64,000 bases of DNA, from contig NC_058167.1 of the NCBI RefSeq assembly GCF_020080835.1, forward strand, positions 3,844,659 to 3,908,658, read 5' to 3'. This DNA is from Cotesia glomerata. Lineage: Eukaryota; Arthropoda; Insecta; Hymenoptera; Braconidae. The position numbers and the translations under genes are program-made. This document shows positions 54,522 to 64,000 of this stretch, piece after piece; position 1 is the first letter of the stretch, and the number at the start of each line of letters is the position of its first letter. The notes beneath the pieces are model-generated. The model worked only from the letters and a program-made list of their open reading frames with translations. It was not told the origin of the DNA and did not search any database.

Positions 54522-57232
54522 TCTGTTTGATATTATCTGTGTCACTGAGTCCTGGCTGCATAGCTCCATACTTGATGGGGAACTAGTTGACCAAGTTTAC
54601 TCTGTTTTCAGAAAAGACAGGGACCCTGCTGTGAGTGAACGTGGTGGCGGTGTTTTTATCGCAACCAAGCGCTCCATTCAGGCAGAGCCTATCTCAACAG
54701 AAGATACCAAGCTGGAACAAATTTTTATCAAAGTCCCAGGCCTTCACAGTAACACTATCATTGGATGTGTCTACTTTCCACCACACTCTACTCTCGACAA
54801 TTACCAGACGCATCTCGATACACTTCTTGACATTAAAGGCAAGCATATAGATGCAAAACTTATGATATTAGGTGATTACAATTTGCCGACCAGTACTCCA
54901 CGTGCTGATTGTGAAAAGCTGGTATCCGAAGGTTTCGCTCTTCTTGAATGCCGGCAGTTTAACAACACCGCAAATGCCAACTTTAACCTGCTGGACCTCT
55001 GTTTTAGCGACCTTGAATTGTCTCTGGATAAAACACTTGCATTGACTACTGAGGATAAATATCATCCAGCTCTTGACATCAACGTTGATTTCGCACCAAG
55101 CCTCAAATCAGATAATTTCCCATACCTAGCATTCAAAGGAGCTGATTATGTCAACCTCAACACCTTTTTTCTTCGAACAAATTGGTCGGACCTTTATAAA
55201 ATAGACCTAATAGATGACAAACTCACGTGGTTCTACAACAAAATGCAAGAAGGTATTGATCAATTTGTCCCAGTGCACAAGTGCAAGAAAGATAATTTCC
55301 CTTGCTGGTTCTCCAATGAACTAAAAGAAAAAATACGACTGAAAAAGGCAGCTCATGCTAGGTACAAGAAATGGAAAAGCCAAATCAATTACAGGAATTT
55401 CAGCCTCCTGAGATCTGACTGTAAGAAATTGAGCTTAAGGTGCTATAAAAGCTATGTCAACCGTGTAGAATCTATGGTCCAGTCTGATCCAAATTGCTTC
55501 TGGAAATTCATTAAAAATAAAAGACGCAACAATTCAGACATTCCGTCGAATGTGTTCTGGGATGACCTATCAGCTGACACTGGTGCAGATATAACCAATC
55601 TATTTGCATCCTATTTCGAAAGTGTTTACATCCCTGCTACAAGTGATAATGAATATTCTGAAATCGACCTCGACGAGCAGAAGGCCGACCTGAATGACTT
55701 TGAGGCCACCTTCGATAACGTATACAAGCAACTGATGAGCCTGAACCCTAAGAAAGGAGCTGGACCGGATGGGATTCCTAATATCTTCCTCAGGAACTGT
55801 GCTACCGGACTCTGTGAGCCCATAACTCACATCTTCGACAAATCATTACAGCTTGGGACATTCCCAACAGACTGGAAAGTCTCATTCGTCAGCCCAATAC
55901 ACAAGGATGGCCCTAGATCATCTGTCTCCAACTACAGACCCGTATGTATTCAATCAGCACTAGCTAAGCTAATGGAGAAGGTAGTCTTACCTCAACTGAC
56001 TTCCTCCTTTAAACACATTATCTCTACCAAGCAACATGGATTTGTAGGCGGTAGATCGACGACAACCAACCTGTACACCTACGTCAACTACATACTTAAT
56101 GCTATGAACAACGGTTACAAGACTCATGCCATCTACACCGACTTTAGCAAAGCTTTTGACAGGGTAGATCATGAGATTTTATTAAGGAAGATGGAAAACT
56201 ACGGTATACATGGACATGCACTCAGCTGGCTCCGGTCTTACCTAACAGGCAGACGTCTGCAAGTCAGGGTTAATGGTAACTTATCTGACGAATACATGGT
56301 CACTTCAGGTGTTCCTCAGGGGTCGCACTTGGGCCCTATACTCTTCAATATTTTCGTCAACGACATTGGGAAAGAGTTTGTTTCTGAGTTTATACTGTAT
56401 GCAGATGACCTAAAAATCTACAGAACTATAGTGAGCGAATTAGACTGCGAGATCCTACAGCATGACATCAACACGCTAGCTACATGGTGCACAAACAACA
56501 AACTTGACTTGAATGTCAAAAAATGTGCAGTGATAGCCTTCACACGTGCTCATACCCAGGTGCCCACCAGCTATCTCCTGAATGGCGTCGAGATCGAACA
56601 TGTAGACTGCATCAAAGACCTTGGTGTCTTAATTGACAACAAGCTTATGTTCACCAAACATGTAGACAAAATCACACTCCAAGCCCTCAAAATCCTAGGC
56701 CTTGTCACAAGAACATGTAGAGACTTCAACTACCCGCATACTACGGTTAACCTATACCTTACTCTAGTTCTGCCAATTTGGAATACTGTTCGGTCATCTG
56801 GTCACCTTACACTGATATCTTAACCAAGCAGCTTGAGAGAATTCAAGACAAGCTATGTAAATATCTCTCAAATACATGCTGGTCGCGAGCTAATGCCTCC
56901 ACTTTAGATGATCTTCGCAAGCACTTCAAATTAAAAAATTTTACTAATCGTCGTCAGGTCGCCGACATGGCTTTTTTTTGTACAAGGTGGTCAATGGAAT
57001 CATTGACGCCCCGGACATCTGCAGCAGCTTCGAATTTGCGCCTGCCAATATAATATTGAGGCGCAAAAGGTTACTGAAAACTACTAAGTCTTCAAAAAAC
57101 TATGTGGTGAATGGACCTCATGACAGAATAGCAAACCTGGTGAATAAATTAAATGGTGAAGTGGAATTCTACGGTGGTACCTTCAGTGATTTTATGTCAA
57201 ACATTAAAAAACAGTTACTTATGTACACATAA
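54469..57232 (+). pseudogene. LINE E ORF2 (endonuclease-reverse transcriptase), two late frameshifts
   Basis: Begins within VRGLRTKLSSFQ and overlaps ORF1. Endonuclease motifs: CVTESWL, RGGGVFIA, LGDYNLP, DKYHPAL. Reverse transcriptase motifs: KGAGPDGIPN, YTDFSKAFDRVDHEILL, GVPQGSHLGPILFN and an intact LYADDLK. The C-terminus shifts frame near 56777 (continuing LEYCSVIWSPYTDILTK) and again in the T run near 56975 (continuing YKVVNGIIDAPDIC) to the stop at 57230-57232. The catalytic parts are unbroken, so decay is slight. Confidence 0.8.
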
Positions 57233-57424
57233 ACTACACAAAATTTTCTTTTTCTCGTTCTCTGCTTCAACTTAAATCATAATTTAATTTTATTTAATTT
57301 ATGTTAGTTAATTTTAAATAATCTTTTTTTTTATGTATATTGCCGATAGGCGTATGTTGATTAATAAATAAATAAATTATTATTAATGATTATTCGTTAA
57401 TTTATTCAAGAATTATTGCACTTC

Positions 57425-57570
57425 GAAAGTTCAAAAAATAGTGTTCTATGAAACTTTTATCAGACTTTTGACTTGAAGAGCTCAAAAACCTCATAAGTGC
57501 AATTTTAAGCGCTTAGATATGGAATTAGCGGAAGTTGCAGGGATGGCCTTTAGGGTCAACTGTTTTTCAG
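57425..57570 (-). mobile_element. CTTCCCGC-family element, 5' head fragment
   Basis: On the - strand: AAAACAGTTGACCCTAAAGG, GCTAATTCCATATCTAAGCG and one GAGCTC-type hairpin remnant, then an abrupt end at the LINE E tail. Only the head is present. Confidence 0.65.
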
Positions 57571-58208
57571 ATTTTTTTGTGATAAATGAGCGTTATGAGA
57601 CGTGCACTTTTCTGATTTTCCAAACTTATCTTTTCTCTCCGTGTAGAGTAATAAATTGTTAATTCCGTGAAACTTTTCAAAAATTTAATTCATTCAACTC
57701 GGATCATGATTTTCTTACAGTAAATGAAATAAAGAAGAAAAAAATTTGATACATGAGTAATTTTTTTTTAGCTTTATGAAAATATTAGCGCATCAGAACC
57801 AATTATCCATATAAAAAATAATTTTAAGACAGTAATAAATTAATTTGTATCAGTTTAATACTTGAATAATCAAAATTTTATACATTTAGAAGTTTACGTC
57901 TGAATAACTTTAGAACGGCTGTCTTTATGATAAAAGTGTAAGAGACCTTTTTTGTAGAGCGTTGAATTCTCTACAAGAATATGCTATGGACTTATATATA
58001 TGAGGTGCGTATGCCGAGCTAGAAAAATAAACAAAAAAAAGAATTTTTTTTCCTATGTTATTTAAATGGGAAATGAAAAATTAGGGACAGACACCTCTAA
58101 ATATTAATATTAAGAGCTCCGCTTTGAACAGGCTTCTGTTCTCACCTTTATGCAAGTTTTCAGCCTGTTTTTTCGTTGAAAAAAAAAGTCGCCTAAAATT
58201 GACACACC

Positions 58209-58210
<2 letters not shown>

Positions 58211-58250
<40 letters not shown>
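58211..58250. repeat. (TA)n between elements B and C
   Basis: Forty bases of TA directly joining the CCCT end of B to the AGGGTG tip of C. Confidence 0.95.
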
Positions 58251-58252
<2 letters not shown>

Positions 58253-58901
58253 GGTGTTTCAAAAAAAAAAAATTTTTTTTAATGGTGTTGAAAAGTTGAA
58301 AGTACATTTAAAAACAAAAATTTTGGTGCCTATTAGAGCCCTTAATATTAATATTAAGGTTTGCCTCAATTCATTTATAATTTTTCTATTTAAATAACAC
58401 GAGAAAACTTTTTTTTTTATTTTTGAATTTTAATTACTTCGAAATGGCTTGTTTACGCAATATCCCAGAAAAATGTCTTATAGAAAAATTCACGCTCTAC
58501 AAAAAACGTCTGAGGGTCAAAGTTCCTCATATCAACCGTTTCAAAGATATTTGCAATAAAAAATAACACCAATCAAAAATTTCAAATATTTTCCAATAAA
58601 ATTGCAAAAAAAAATCATACTTTATAATGATATTGTTTTTTTTTTTGTAAAATCAATTAAATTCTGTTAATTTGAGATTTTAATTTTTTTTTGCTTATTT
58701 ACTTCATACATAACTCACAAAAAGGACAAATACATAAATATAAAGGTTAAAATTATCAAACAAATGATTTTTGGGTCTCTTTTATAACAAATTTATTTTA
58801 TTTTCTACCAAATACTAATAAATTCTATTAAAAAACCAATTCTTTATAACAAAAAACAATATTTAACAACAATTCATAAAATTTTTTCTAACTTGAAAAT
58901 A

Positions 58902-60787
58902 TTACAGTTTTATAAAATTATTTTTATTGCAATGAGGATATCGTTTTCTGTGTTCTGTAACTACTTGCAATAAATACTGAAGCTGTTCTTCATTTTTCGT
59001 TAAGCATCGATTATACTGTTCTGTCAATGCCACGCCGCGTTCTGCTACATCATTTACAACTTGAAGTTTCTCAAAATACTCCAAGTTTCTTTTGTAATTT
59101 AGATTCTGAGGCCACAAAGTTACATCCTCATCAATGAAATCATACAACAAATCAAACGATTTAAACAGATTTATCGATCTCATAGATACAAATTGACTAA
59201 GATCTTTATTTAATAATGACTCTAAATTTTTCTTATCGATTATAAAACGACTCGTTGTAGTTTCATTGGTTTCACAGTTTTTTAAAGCATGAACTATTCT
59301 TCTTTTTGTTTCAACTGAAACAGTTTCGTCAAAGAGAGATAAAACAGACAACTCGTTATTTAAATACCACCAGTGATCGGCTAATTTTTCTGAGCATGCC
59401 CGTGAAATAGTATTATTAAATTTTTTATATGAAATTAATTCTTTAATTAAAGTTAAATCATTATTAGGTGCTGCTATAGCGCACGGCGCAGTATACCAAG
59501 CTTTTAAATTGAATATTATGATAAATAAACTAAGTTCTCGTAATCCAGCTATTTCTGATTTAGTAAGATGAAATTCATTTCTAAATAAAAAAATATATAA
59601 ACTATATATTGCTTTAGCCATCCACCTTTCATGATGGACGGCTCCAGGACGCTTAAATGTAATATTTGTGGTAGTAGCACTCAAAAATATCGATGATAAT
59701 TGCAGGATTTCACGGTAATCGTCACGACAATGATCCATCTACAAAAAAAGTTCAAAGTCAAAATAAAATTAATTACATTGCAACCTCAAAGTAAAGAACA
59801 TTAATTATTATCAACTGATGTGAAGTAAAAGTTAAAAAATATTTTACAAATGCAATTGTAATCGTTAATGATGATTAAGAGTGTAATAATCATGTGAAAT
59901 TGATTTCCAATATTTTTATTTACAACGGGGTTAATTATTAAGTGTAAAATAGATGATTATACGGAACTTGATAAATTTTCATGTTTCACTTTAACATCAG
60001 TTGATAATTCTTTAGCGCTGAGTTAAAAAATTTTACTTCTATTTGATTATTAACGAATTTTAAAATTTCATCTTTGATTGGTGTTATAACTTCCAAAATT
60101 TCTTGGTCATAAATACCAGCCGTAAAGTTTGATTGATCAATTTCATCCCACTTCTTTTTAAATCTCTGATAAATTGGAACGTTTGGGCCAGATGAAGCAG
60201 GCCAGTATATTTCAAATGCACTTCGAAGAACAATTTCAAAAATATGGTGTCGACATGGCAAGTATAACAGTTGTCGATTCAGAGCCTTTTCTACTAATAC
60301 ACACGCACCATTTCTGATTCCTGTAAAAATAAAATAAGAATTTAGCATTTAACATTACTATAACTAAACGCTTTATATATTAATAATTAATAAAAAATAA
60401 TCTTTTTTCTTTATCCAGTAAATTTAGCATATCAGCATGAGCTATATCAAATAGTTTATTTAATTCGTCCCGAAAAAGGGATTCATTTTTTTTTTGAGAT
60501 TTTGACTTTTTTCTCTTACAGTTTTTTTGTAAATTCCTCCATCGATTGTGATTTGAGGTTAGTTTTAAAAAAGCAGATCTTTTCTCTCTTGTCGGGATTT
60601 GTGCCACACACCAAATTTCGAAAACTTTGTCGACAGTGGTTGATATGCTTTTTTTCACTGAAAAATTTTTCGTTTTGAGATAATAAAATAAAAGTGACAT
60701 AACCTCTTTCAATGAAGGTAATTTTTTTCCACCAAATTCACTTAATACATCACCAATCAAGTACACTGTTTTCACCATTGTGATCAT
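58902..60787 (-). pseudogene. element C gene: CRHH-motif transposase-like family, core deleted
   Basis: Three pieces in order. 60787-60380: SISTTVDKVFEIWCVAQIPT and LNKLFDIAHADMLNLL. 60348-59986: RNGACVLVEKALNRQLLYLP, then CRHHIFEIVLRSAFE and SSGPNVPIYQRFKKKWDEID. 59738-58902: CRDDYREILQLSSIFL, KRPGAVHHERWMAKAIYSLY and APCAIAAPNNDLTLIKELIS. I recall this order from uncharacterised transposon-like proteins of aphids and cnidarians. In them a segment ending in a DTTxSNTG-like block lies between the first two pieces; here it is missing, so the catalytic core is probably deleted. The breaks at 59740-59985 may include an intron. Function is inferred from the flanking inverted repeats. Confidence 0.65.
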
Positions 60788-61384
60788 AAAATTTATAACT
60801 TATATATTTTAATTATAAGCAAATTAAATTAATAATATAACGAATTTAAATAACAATCAGTATCAATAAAGAAAGACAATGACGAGAAGATAGAACAAAG
60901 CATTGAAAGCAGAGCAACAAAGAGAAATTGGTACTGAACGACCAAGCTTACCAACACAGAGCTTACTAACTACATTACTCAAATCAAACGAATATAATAC
61001 TTTTATCGACGGAGCTGAATAAAGCTCATTCAATATTTTTTAAATGAAAAAAATTAATCAAATTTTATAGTTGATTGAATTGATTTAATGTATTTATAAT
61101 TTTTTTAACATTTTTAATAAAATACAATGATGAGTGTTTGTTTAGTTAGTGTGATCAGGAACTTTACATTTTCATCTTACAAAAATTTATAAACTTTATG
61201 AAATATAAAATTAATTTGTTATAAAAGAGGCCCAAAAATCATTTATTTGATATTTGTAACCTTTAGATTTACGTATTTGTACTTTTTGTGAGTTACGTAT
61301 GGAGTAAATAAGCAAAAAAAAAAAAAAAAAAATCTCAGATTAACAGAATTTAATTGATTTTACAAAAAAAAAAAAACAATATTG

Positions 61385-61612
61385 ATGGAAGGCTAGGGTT
61401 TTGATCAATAAATAATACGCAAGTATTTATATTTAAAGAACACTTATTTATTAATAATTAGAGATAAAAGGTAAGCGAGGTGCTTCGTACAAAAGTAATC
61501 TCCAGAATGATCCAGCGTGCCCCGAACAAGTAGTCGGGGGCTCTCGGTAAGACGCTGAGCGCGCTCAAGGGCGGCTAATCAGGGAACTAATCATAGGCGC
61601 TATTTCTAACAA
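61385..61612. mobile_element. ~225-bp insertion in the right arm of element C
   Basis: Sequence absent from the left arm: it begins GGAAGGCTAGGG and includes a GC-richer part (GCCCCGAACAAGTAGTCGGG, GACGCTGAGCGCGCTCAAG). It looks like a fragment of an LTR or another element. No target duplication is clear, and no family was recognised. Confidence 0.45.
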
Positions 61613-62005
61613 ATATCAATATAAAGTATGATTTTTTTTTTGCAATTTTATTGGAAAATATTTGAAATTTTTGATTGGTGTTATTTTTGATTGCAAATAT
61701 CTTTGAAACGGTTGATCTGAGGAACTTTGACCCTCATACGTTTTTTGTAGAGCGTGAAATTTTCTATAAGCCCTTTCTCTGGGATATTGCGTAAACAAGC
61801 CATTCCGAAAAAATTAAAATTAAAAAGTAAAAAAAAAAATTTTCTCGTGTTATTTAAATAGAAAAATAACAAATGAATTGAGGCAAACATTAATATTAAT
61901 ATTAAGGGCTCTAATAGGCGCCAAAATTTTTGTTTTTAAATGTACTTTCAACTTTTCAACACCATTAAAAAAAAAAAAAATTTTTTTTTTTTTTTGAAAC
62001 ACCCT

Positions 62006-62007
62006 AA

Positions 62008-62069
<62 letters not shown>
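62006..62069. repeat. (TA)n at the right end of the A-B-C row
   Basis: About 64 bp of TA with one TG interruption; afterwards element W motifs resume. Confidence 0.95.
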
Positions 62070-62070
<1 letters not shown>

Positions 62071-62156
62071 CTGACAAATATACATGCATGATCAATGATC
62101 ATGCATAAAATTAACCTCTGATCGTACATGTTCATGCATGATGATTTTTTCCTGGG
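62070..62156 (-). repeat. element W: ATGCATGATC-motif repeat, right end
   Basis: ACATGCATGATCAATGATCA and GTTCATGCATGATGATTTTT, ending CCTGGG at 62156. Its complement starts CCCAGGAAAAAATCATCATG, matching the left end at 30326. Confidence 0.65.
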
Positions 62157-63009
62157 CAGTCACAATATTATTTATGAGGACTCTGATTCGTTTCAATCTC
62201 AATCGTTAAGTGCATAAATGTTATTTTATAAGGGAATGGACTTATCGGCATCAACAAGTGATTTAAAAATTATCAAAAAATAAAAAAAAAACTTATAGAA
62301 CCGTCTGCAGCAATTCAAGTTCTATATGTTGATTAAATTTGATCTAACTTAGTCTGATTTGAGAGAAGTAGATTCAAAATATATCTAAACATTTTTTCCG
62401 GGTAGCTATTGGTTTGTTTATTTAGCGATGTAAAATTATTACTTACCCTAAAAACATCTCATCCTTTAATCCCTTATTAAACATAATGATTAAAAATGAT
62501 TTCAAATGTAAAAAGCCTATATGAATTATGATTTAACAGGATTGAAAATGATTATCCCTGAGCTTTGGTTAGCGATTCTGTACATAAATATAAGGTCTTC
62601 AAATTTGATAATACGGATATGAACACCAACAAAAACCCGATGAATTTCAATTTTGATATTAAAGAATTAATATTTATTTATTCATAATTGAAATAAAAAA
62701 TATAATAATTAAGTTTTTTTTAGATTTTAAGTTCATCACTTTTTGAAAAGTGAAAAAATAATACGCATAATTAAAAAAAAAATTTTTATTTTCTTAGCGA
62801 TAAATTGAAAACTCGATTTTCTTTAACTTTAAACCATCTTCAATTTATAACCCTGATTCAGAAAGATGGTTTAAAATGATTACCTTCATGTTAATTGTAT
62901 ATCTATGTCGTGTTCAAATCCGATACATTTAAATAATTTAAAATCATTTTAAATCATTTCAAATCATTTTAAATTATTTCAAATCAGATTTCTTAATCAG
63001 GGAGAATAT
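62157..63009. repeat. intron sequence with ATGATTAAAA-motif repeat pieces
   Basis: A/T-rich. Segments at 62460-62570 and 62930-63005 (AATCATTTTAAATCATTTCA, ending AATCAGGGAG) share words with 50341-51395. No coding. The last ~60 bases before 63075 form the pyrimidine-rich acceptor region of Gapvd1 exon 4. Confidence 0.5.
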
Positions 63010-63074
63010 CTATTAGATTAAATTTTTATTAGATTATGTTTCCATCATCAATCTTTTTTGTTTTTTTTTTATAG

Positions 63075-63331
63075 AAAAATGCTTGTGTTCAAAAAGAAAA
63101 CGAATTAATAGCTTTTTTACAACTTCAGCTAGCTGAAGCAATTAATTTACAAGATCGTTCTTTGATTGCTCATCTTCATGAAACTTTACGCTGTGTAAGA
63201 TTATTTAATGATGATGGCTGTAGGAAACTTTTTCAATCCCTTAAAGATGACTATGAAAAAAGATCACCTTATGTTGCTTATTTAATTCGATGTAGACAGG
63301 GTTTGTTATCAACTTTAGCTCATTTAGAACG
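63075..63331 (+). CDS. Gapvd1: GAPVD1 / RME-6 homolog, fourth coding exon
   Basis: Starts KNACVQKENELIAFLQLQLA and continues EAINLQDRSLIAHLHETLRC and YEKRSPYVAYLIRCRQGLL, the strongly conserved helical region directly upstream of the VPS9 domain in GAPVD1 proteins. The acceptor is a long T tract plus ATAG; donor CG|GTATGT at 63332. It ends two bases into an Arg codon. The match to the family across the 33-kb gap is what ties the two halves of the gene together. Confidence 0.9.
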
Positions 63332-63399
63332 GTATGTAAACACTAAATTTTCAAATATCAATTAAGTAAGAAATTGTTTGAAACATTTTTAATTATTAG

Positions 63400-64000
63400 A
63401 CTAGGAGAACGAGTAAAATGCGATCGAGATGCTGTAAATAGCCATTTAGTTGCTGTATGTGTAAGGGTATTTTTGGAAAAACGTGAATTTCAAATTCTTC
63501 GTTTTTGTGATGAATTTCAAAAATTGAAGATGGCAGATGAAAAACAAGATCTTCTTGAAAATTTTCTAAGTAAAATTTATAATGAAATGGATAATGATTC
63601 GATTTGGCAAGTTGCAAGCGAGAGTCAACTGGATTTAGCGAAAATGGTAGTAGAAAGGACGGTGATGGCTCGAGTATATCATAATGCACTGTATCCCAAT
63701 GGTGATGGAGATATATACAGAGATCAATTATTACATGACCATATAAAAAAACTATCAAAAATTATAACGCCAAACCATAAAGATTTACGAGTCCCCAAAA
63801 TATATCATTATGAATGTCCTTGGCCATGGGCTCAAGCTGAATTGGCTATGATATCTGCATATAAAACTCCACGGGATAAATTACAATGTGTATTTCGTTG
63901 TACAACAACAATCATGAATTTATTATCAATGGCATCTGAAAGAGGGATTCCCGCAGCTGATGATTTGATTCCTGTATTGGTATATGTAATTATTAAGGTG
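63400..64000 (+). CDS. Gapvd1: GAPVD1 / RME-6 homolog, fifth coding exon (VPS9 domain, partial)
   Basis: Completes the Arg codon and reads LGERVKCDRDAVNSHLVAVC, then the VPS9 Rab5 guanine-exchange domain: YPNGDGDIYRDQLLHDHIKK, TPNHKDLRVP, PWPWAQAELAMISAYKTPRD, KLQCVF and PAADDLIPVLVYVIIK. The acidic/aromatic DDLIPVLVYVI block corresponds to the catalytic core helix of VPS9 domains. The exon may end at 63997 (AAG|GTG) or continue beyond the window; the domain's last part is missing. Acceptor TTAATTATTAG at 63389-63399. Confidence 0.88.

Larger units (their letters stand above)
53405..57390 (+). mobile_element. LINE E: CR1/Jockey-superfamily retrotransposon, near full length
   Basis: Two frames: an ORF1 with a PHD-like finger and an ORF2 with endonuclease and reverse transcriptase. 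It ends not in poly-A but in an ATTAATAAATAAATAAATTA-type tail, as in CR1-like LINEs. Sequence similar to the tail (TTATTATTATGATTATTATT) lies at the 5' junction. It sits at the centre of element B. Clade placement is by motif memory only. Confidence 0.8.
52901..58210. mobile_element. element B: long-inverted-repeat element hosting a LINE
   Basis: Arms 52901-53404 and 57712-58210 are near-identical reverse complements (~500 bp), with tips AGGGTGTGTCAATTTTAGGC. Each has a CCCATTTAAATAACATAGG box at 138 bp. Between the arms are only LINE E and a CTTCCCGC fragment, so the original element was essentially a foldback of ~1.1-1.4 kb with no gene. (TA)n borders both ends. Confidence 0.8.
58251..62005 (-). 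mobile_element. element C: long-inverted-repeat element with a decayed gene
   Basis: Tips AGGGTGTTTCAAAAAAAA. The left arm (58251-about 58830) and right arm (about 61190-62005, interrupted by a ~225-bp insert near 61385-61612) match over ~580 bp. A TATTTAAATAACACGAG box lies 130-138 bp inside each tip. The gene between the arms (58902-60787, - strand) is its presumed transposase. (TA)n on both sides. Superfamily unassigned. Confidence 0.8.

Overview
This is an AT-rich, repeat-laden piece of an animal nuclear genome. Spliced genes with GT/AG introns, R1-type and CR1/Jockey-like LINEs, a BED-finger hAT transposase, many TA-flanked inverted-repeat elements and long (TA)n and (CA)n microsatellites point to an insect. 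A parasitoid wasp would fit, but nothing here fixes the species.

Only one host gene can be supported: the N-terminal 1,489 codons of a GAPVD1 / RME-6-type endocytic regulator (RasGAP-like domain, acidic Ser-rich middle, VPS9 Rab5-GEF domain). It lies on the + strand in exons 26033-26164, 26242-29488, 29546-29775, 63075-63331 and 63400-64000 (running off the window). Exons 3 and 4 are separated by a 33.3-kb intron that is almost entirely nested transposons.

Left of the gene (1-26 kb) there is no host gene. It holds three large foldback (palindromic) repeats, a hAT transposase gene whose reading frame is open across one intron (7333-9684), a probable 2.2-kb solo LTR with ACAT target duplications (11539-13723), a TA-flanked element with a reiterated TGACCG motif (16032-17321), and two R1-clade LINEs head-to-tail in one (TG)n tract (18413-25755).

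The giant intron is layered. The outermost layer looks like an element saturated with ATGCATGATC-like motifs, seen at 30326-30890, 34895-34965 and 62070-62156. Inside it, three long-inverted-repeat elements (A 35041-52834, B 52901-58210, C 58251-62005) sit side by side, separated only by (TA)n. A contains element P (36240-44355), which carries a little-known DDE-like gene. That gene is itself split by a TTAA-flanked transposon (40501-42715), and P's left inverted repeat is split by a 2.6-kb CCCAGT element. A also holds a ~173-bp satellite array cut by a solo LTR and copies of a CTTCCCGC-ended repeat whose (CA)n tract hosts another R1-type LINE. B holds a CR1/Jockey-type LINE. C holds a decayed gene with a CRHH motif.

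The strongest leads are: (1) elements with otherwise different sequences share AGGGTG-like tips plus a CCCATTTAAATAACATG-like box about 125-140 bp inside; (2) two kinds of microsatellite act as landing sites, (TA)n for inverted-repeat elements and (CA)n for R1-clade LINEs; (3) element P and its multi-exon gene.
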